In this document: positions 58,063 through 64,000 of the stretch, piece after piece
Position numbering within the stretch: position 1 is the stretch's first letter
How the letters are laid out: every line of letters begins with the position of its first letter
DNA from: Sclerurus mexicanus
Lineage: Eukaryota; Chordata; Aves; Passeriformes; Furnariidae
Length of the DNA: 64,000 nt
Direction: 5' to 3'
NCBI GenBank assembly: GCA_013396755.1
Contig: VWZF01001691.1
Coordinates: 104,107 to 168,106, forward strand
Position numbers and translations under genes: made by a program
Notes under the pieces: model-generated
The model's database searches: none
Told to the model about the DNA's origin: nothing
Seen by the model: only the letters and a program-made list of their open reading frames with translations

Positions 58063-61000
58063 TCACTTTAGACAAGCAGGGATGCAGGAGAATGTCCTCT
58101 TCACCCGCAGCAGGAAGGGACTTGTGCTCCTGATGTCTCTGGCTCTCGGGACCAGTCCTTGCAGAGCTCCCTCTGTCCTGGAGGTTCCTTCTCTCCCTGC
58201 TGGCAGCAAGGCCTTTATTTCTTCCTCATCGTTGAAAGGGGATGTCCCATACTTCTGCTTCAGGTGCCTGCGGACCTGGGGAAGGAGTGAGAAGCAAAAT
58301 AAGGTAATGGTTTCCAAAGGCAGATCCAAGCCTGCCAGCAAAGGGAGTGGGGAAGAAACTGAGTCCCCTCAGGACTCATACTTGCTCTGAGACCCATGGC
58401 AGGCTCAGCAGAGCACAGCTGGCAAAGGCTGGTCCCACCTTGCGGGCTGCGCTGCCGCCGAATTCAGACAGCTGCTGCCTGAAGCCAGGGTTGGGGTTGG
58501 CGACAGGCCGGATGGTTCGGATGGCATCCAGCACCTCCTGGCAGCTCAGCTCCGTGACGACCATGACGTACGCAACGACCACGGTGGTACTGCGGGAGAT
58601 GCCAGCGAGGCTGGCCAGGGAAAGTGCAGAAGGGCTTGTGTTGGTGCCACACCCTGAACCCACACTCGCCTCTTCCTCCACCCCTGTGCCTCAGCTATTT
58701 CAGTTCCTCTTTTCTGAGGGCTTGCTCTCCCGGAGGTCTGAGCCCTTCCAAGGTCCTGGCCATCAATGCCTATAAATACCTACTCCTCCCCAGGGAATGT
58801 GAGCAGCGGCCGCTGCCTGGCTGCCTGCCCCAAACCCTGCTCATCCTGCATGCTCAGCTGCAGCAAGAAGTTGCCCTGCTCCAGGACTGCCTGAATCCCG
58901 CTGGATTTGAGTCACAAGCTGCAGCTGAGGGTGGATCCTGGATGGATCCGTGGACACGAAGCCCTCTGGCACAGGCTGGCTTTGATCAGGGATCTGCAGC
59001 CAAAGTGAGGGGCTGGGGGCTGGATATCTGCTGAGCTGGGGGGACACAGCAGCAGGCACAGGGGAAAAAGCATTACCAGTGGACAAGGCAGTTCCCTCCA
59101 TGCAGACGACACTGGTGGATAAAACTGATGCATTCCTTGAAGTGCCTCTTGCTAGCAGGAAAAATAAACCAGACAGAATAAGAACTTCAGGGGTGGAACA
59201 GGATTTTTGGCTGCAGGCAGAGCAGCCATGCGCGTTTGAGTTGCTTTAGGGGCTCTGCCAGCCACTGAGACCTGAGCAGCTCAGTGCTGTTGATTCCCAA
59301 GGGAAGGTGTATCTGCCAGCTCATCCCATGCTGGGGACACAGCAGGGGATGCTGTGCTGGGGACAGATGAGGCTGCCCTGTGACTTGCGTGACTTGTGCT
59401 GGGGCAGTGGGACATTGGCTGCTCACATCTCCAGCCACGCCAGCACCCTTGGCCAGCTTCACACCCCTTTGCCTGCTCTCCCCTCTCCAGGCAACTCCCA
59501 GGAGTATGCTTGCTGCTCCTCTCCATGGGTACTGCAAAGGGACTGCCCCTTCCCTCACCCCAGACCTTGGAGCCATTCGCAGTGGTCACTGAACTGGGAT
59601 GCTCTTTGGGTCCAGGGGTGCTCCCCAGCACTGTAGCATCACACCTTTAGCCTGTGGGTTGCTGTGCTTGAGGAACTGGAGGCAGTGCCTTGAGGGCTTG
59701 GGGTGCTGTGAGCCCTCTCCCCTGGATGCCCTGAAGACCCCAGCCCTCAAGCATCCCTGGCCTCCCCGGAGTACTCACATGTTGGCCTCAGGGGTGTCAG
59801 GCAGGGGGATGCGGAGGTAGGTAATGTCCTGGAAGACACAACAGGAAGAGGAAGAGCTCAGACACTGCAGTCAGGGTGTCATGCATGCTCACAGCCGGGC
59901 TGGCAGTGCCTTTGCTCCTGGCCCAGAGCTGCCTGTGGAGTTTCACTCCCCACACACAGCATACCCCTATGTGGGGACAGGGTAACACTCTCTTTTGGGT
60001 GAGGGCATGGGGACACTGGTGACTTGTGGGAGGGGATGGGAAACAAGATGAGGCTGGAAAGCTGAAAACTGTTTCCTGTCAGTGTTCAAGGCCAGGTTAC
60101 AGTCACAAGACAGCCAGTTTCCCATGCTGGGGTGCTGTCCAGCTCCTCTGGGACCAGTGACTGGGAAGAGTTATACGTGCTGTGGGATGCTCAGAAGGAA
60201 GATGCAGCATGGAAGGAGCTGCAGGGTTCTACATGGTGGCATCAGGTGCAGGATCCTACCTTCAGCAAGGGCTGGGGGGATTCATGGATCGAAACAATGT
60301 GGGTGATCTTGTTCCGGCTTAGCTGCTCCAGGTCTTTGGCATCTAAAAGATAAAGCCAGATATCAAGATGTATTCATTTCATACTCTTTTCTTCCCACAG
60401 TGCACCCACCATGCTGCTGCAGCCAGCCAGCACACAGAGCCTGTCTCCAGCAGATCAGCTGCATCCCACCCCCACATGCAGCAGTGAAGACATGGGCAAA
60501 CACAGAAATCTGGAATGCAAACCCTGTGATCCCAAACCACAGACCTCTCCCTGTAAAGGCACTTCCTCGTGCTGGGGGAAGAATTCACACCTGCACAGAA
60601 ACACTCATGTCAGTGTCCCTCCTGCCTGTACTTGTCCCCAGTTTGGCAGGAGACTCATGCCCTGCCTGCAGCTCCCTGAGCTGACACCTGGCACTGGGAC
60701 TTGCTGCAGCCTGAAGGATCTGGTTTATCTTGTGAACTATGGAAGTGGAGCTGCAGCAATTCATATTAACTCTTGAATTTCTGCAGAAAGCACCTGAGCA
60801 GTGACTTGCAGTGCTCTGGTGTGTCCTCTCTGCAGCCGCATGGACAGAAATGGGGTGTCCTTGGCTGTCTGGGGTGAAAATGCCCTGCCTCTCACTAACA
60901 GTTCAGCATCCTAGCCATGATCCTGGTCTCTGGTCCAGCACACCAGTTATTGTGCTGGGAGGGGAGCATGCTTATCTTCCTTGAACAGCTTCCAAGCATC

Positions 61001-63828
61001 TCCCTTTCTTGTCATGACCAGCTGATGCTGCAGGAGCGGACAAAGAGGAGGAACATTTCCTCATCTAATTCCTTTGGGTTTCTAAACTTTCACATGGTGT
61101 AAAACCTTGGCTCAGGAATCCAGACCTCAGTATGCTAACGGCATGATGTGAATTTTAATAGGAGTGAGTCTCAAGGGAGACGCTTTGTGAGGGAACTGTG
61201 CTGTACATGTGTGGAGGGAGGTGGGGACCCTTGTGGGGACTCACACAAGCACCCACCACTTTCCCATCTTCCTCAGCAGGCAGTGATGGCAAGTAGCGAC
61301 ACCAGAATCAAGGCTTAAAGAGACTGGAAAAGCTTCTAGTTAGACAAAATGTCTCTGTGACATTTCTGCAACATTCCTTAATGTTGCAGGCCTAGAATCT
61401 TGTTGTCACCCTGGATTGCTTGGCAGAGCAATGCTCAAGTGGCATCAGGCCAAGACCCCACAGCAGACAATGCTCACAGGAACCCCTGTGATGAATCTGT
61501 GAGCCAGGTGCCCATGTCCCTCTGCTCTCCGCAAGCCACAGCCCTCCCTGCCCACCCCAAGGTGCTCCATGGGGCACAGGGAAGACAGGACTGCCACGCC
61601 AGTGACATTTCCTTAGCAATTCACACCAGTGCTTTTAAACCTTCCCAGTACTTACTGCAGGGATCAAGCTGACAAGGGTGTCATCAGGGAGTCAGGAGTA
61701 CTAATAAATGCTGCTTTTTCATGGCAGATGCCAACCCTTGGTCATGAATTGTTCCCTGACAATGAAAATCCCTTAAAATAGTGATTTGGTGTGAGAAGTG
61801 GGGACTCTGGGAGAAATTCCCTCCTGAGGGTGGGCAGTCCCCTCCTGCTTCCTATAGCTGCAGAACTGGGGAGCATCACCCCAAGGTGCCCCAGTCTTGC
61901 TTCCTTGCACTGGTGTGGCACCACCAGCGCCTCTGCTCCCAGCACAGGATCCATTTCCCCCCACCTTGACCCCTTCCCCTGTGTGTCCAAAGAGCTCAGA
62001 ACAGCCTTTAAATCAGGAAATCATGCAAAGGCAGAGAGTTCCTGCCTTGCATTCCCGATAATGCCTCCACTCCCACTGCTGCCTGCCCAAACCAGGAGGC
62101 AGAGCGGAGTGGGTGGTGGGTTCAGGCAGGGCAGTGAGTGCAGGCAGGACAGCGGGTGCAGGCAGGCTGTCAGGCAGAGCTTGCATGCAGGGAGATACCA
62201 ACTTAAGCAAACCCAGCTCCCCAGCTGGAGGACATCTCTGCAGCAGTTGGGTTCCACTTACCGACAAAGTTCCCAAGGTAGAGGCCGGGAAGGATCTGTG
62301 GAACACAAGGGGAAGTGGCAGCATGAGCAGTGACCTTGGGCCGTGGCACCCACTGTGCTGGGACCCCCTTGTGGGAAGCAGCAACCTTGGCTGGCAGGGC
62401 CAAAGCTGTGGCATTAAGGTAACCATCACCAGCCCCAGGGCACGAATGGCGCTGATGCAGCTGGACATGTGCATTCCCAGGGCTGCCACTGCCCTGGCAT
62501 CGAGGGCATGGGGCTGGATATATCCCTGGCACCTGCAACACTCTGGTGCTGCACCCTCACAGGTGCTGGCAGTCAGACATAGGTTTTGTTTTATTGCTCC
62601 TCTCATTTATCATCATTAAATCCACCGTTGGGGTTTATTACCTGAGCTCAGCAAGTTGCATACATCTCTGGACAGCTTTGGACTATACCCATGACCTAAG
62701 TCCTGCTGCCTGAGAGACAGAGAAGCAACAGGCACAGAGAAGCTTGTGGGGGATTTGGCTGTCCCACTCCCAGCCCCAAGCCTTGCTCCCCTCACTCTGC
62801 ACTGCAGGGAGCCCATTTCTCCCAGCCCAGGCACAGATTGCTCTGGACACTGTGCCTTCAGCTTATTTCCCCTGGGAAATTCCACTTCTCATAATGAAAA
62901 GATAATTACTTGACAAGGTCTCTATTAACAGCATTGCAGATGCAGAAACAGGACACCTTGCAACCTTTCTAACATGAGCTATTTTATATTCTCACTCACA
63001 GCCTGGGCAGTGACGGGCTGTTCAATCCTGTATTCAGCTGGTTCACCCCCAGCTTCTCCCTGCAGCAGTGTTTGGTGCCCAGGGCAACTGGAGATGATTT
63101 CCACCAGCACAGCTGGGCTCACACTTGTCTCACTGCTCACATTCGGAAATGTTTCTCTCAGTTGAACACCTTAAAGAGGTTTGGGCTTTTTTTATGATTT
63201 CTAAAATTTTAGATCCATTTTCTATCGACAGGGTGCCTTTAACTCACAGCTGCGGCACTGAGGAAGAGAGCCAGTTAGCAAGGGCAGCTCCCAAGGGCAG
63301 GGCACTGAACCATGAATAAACAGCACGTGCCTGTCCCCAGCACCCTGCTGACCCGCTCCTCGCAGGAGAAAACGGGGCAGCACGTAAATAAAATAGCGCC
63401 CACCCCCTCTGCCCAGTCATATGGACCCCCATGCACAGCCCGGCCCCCCGAGCAGGGGCTGTGGGACCACCAGGTTTGGGATCTCACAGGGCTCCCTATG
63501 CGTGCTTGGAGCTGCTTCCTTGGGGTTAAACATGTTGGGAAAGGTTCCCCCACTCCCTCGAAAGGGCTCGCTGTGACCCCTGCACCTGAACACCCCCTTA
63601 GCAGCTGTCTGGACGAGCCCCGGTGCAGCGTTAATCCTGCCTGTTAATCCTCCGGTTTTGCTCTGCTGGCAGGTAAACCAGCTGCCTGAGAGCTGAGCTC
63701 TGTGTCGGACCCGGTGCCGGCAGGTGAAACGCCGCTGGGCACGGCAGGGGCAGCCGCCAGGTGAGGGTCTCCCACCGCAGAGCAGCCGCCCCAGAGCTCC
63801 CCGTTACCTGGCTCATGCCGTTCCCCAT
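58063..63828 (-). CDS. DUSP15: Dual-specificity phosphatase 15 (VHY), N-myristoylated (seven coding exons)
   Basis: Atypical dual-specificity protein phosphatase, expected at the plasma membrane through N-myristoylation at Gly2. Coding exons in order: 63808-63828, 62262-62295, 60260-60342, 59779-59828, 59077-59151, 58439-58610, 58063-58275; phases agree and give 215 aa. The first exon is only 21 bases and encodes MGNGMSQ, a myristoylation signal. Then come ILPGLYLGNF, NKITHIVSIHESPQPLL, the general acid Asp57 in IPLPDTPEAN, and the P-loop HCLAGISRST with the catalytic Cys88 and its Arg six residues on (HCX5R). RPVANPNPGFRQQL closes the catalytic domain. The last exon encodes a basic tail of about 70 residues, shorter than the long human isoform's. 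Human position 89 is Phe (HCFAGISRS) and here is Leu, a mild change. The start codon is followed within 21 bases by the donor CAG|GTAACG. Confidence 0.95.
62100..62185. repeat. Degenerate GCAGG-rich repeats in a DUSP15 intron
   Basis: Motifs such as gcaggcagg, gtgcaggcagg and ttcaggcaggg recur with 15-20-base spacing. This is a short decayed minisatellite in the intron following the second coding exon, without coding content. Confidence 0.55.
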
Positions 63829-64000
63829 GGCCGACCGCGGGCGCCGGGGGAGGGCACGGAGCGCGGGTGTCCTTGTCCCCAATGCTGCCGTCCTCCCCGT
63901 CCCCGGGCGCGGCTGCCGTCCCCGCTCCCTGGTCGGGTCCCCGTCATGAAGAGCTCGGTGCCTCCGGGGTCGCTGCTCGTTCCCAGCGCGGCGGGGCCGA
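63829..64000. promoter_or_regulatory. DUSP15: DUSP15 5' region, GC-rich right edge of window
   Basis: CpG-rich sequence directly upstream of the DUSP15 start codon, probably its promoter. On the plus strand an ATG at 63946 opens a frame to the window end; by synteny the next gene should be TTLL9 in head-to-head orientation, but 18 codons without recognisable sequence are too few to call it. Confidence 0.4.

Noticed and set aside
63946..64000. First exon of TTLL9 on the plus strand
   Set aside because: Synteny suggests TTLL9 lies beyond, but the 18 visible codons from the ATG show nothing recognisable.

Overview
This is a vertebrate nuclear window, almost certainly from a bird. The genes are split by GT-AG introns, antisense CR1 LINE tails of the avian type lie in the introns, and the GC-rich, compact layout fits an avian microchromosome. 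The gene order BCL2L1 - TPX2 - MYLK2 - FOXS1 - IRF10 - DUSP15 matches the block on human 20q11 and chicken chromosome 20, with IRF10 retained (human and mouse lack it). The BCL2L1 protein differs at several loop positions from the chicken protein as I remember it, so a non-galliform bird is likely; the species cannot be named from this sequence.

Layout. 50-16087, minus: BCL2L1, with two coding exons around a 15.3-kb intron. 16088-17852: a divergent GC-rich promoter region shared with TPX2, interrupted by a 463-base assembly gap. 17820-31.2 kb, plus: TPX2, with a non-coding first exon and 17 coding exons giving 761 aa. 31.2-36.7 kb: intergenic, with nothing recognised. 37.7-45.8 kb, plus: MYLK2 (skeletal myosin light chain kinase), with 11 coding exons and 1030 aa; its very long first coding exon encodes a Lys/Ala/Pro/Glu-rich repeat. 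48.96-50.34 kb, minus: FOXS1, single exon, convergent with MYLK2. 51.2-54.46 kb, minus: IRF10, eight coding exons and 422 aa, with two ISRE-like elements just upstream of its ATG and a 52-bp minisatellite in intron 1. 57.36-63.83 kb, minus: DUSP15, seven coding exons and 215 aa. The right edge is GC-rich and may hold the start of the next gene (TTLL9 by synteny), but this cannot be shown.

All six proteins are intact after hand splicing: every junction is GT-AG and every phase agrees. The genes are not one pathway. BCL2L1 blocks apoptosis at mitochondria, TPX2 builds the mitotic spindle, MYLK2 phosphorylates muscle myosin light chain, FOXS1 and IRF10 are transcription factors, and DUSP15 is a myristoylated phosphatase. 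Exon boundaries come from reading by eye and could be off by a few bases in non-coding exons.

I found no new multi-gene system. The observations most worth checking are the intact IRF10 with paired ISREs, the expanded MYLK2 N-terminus, the altered Aurora-A-binding segment and missing KEN box of TPX2, and the compact divergent BCL2L1/TPX2 promoter.
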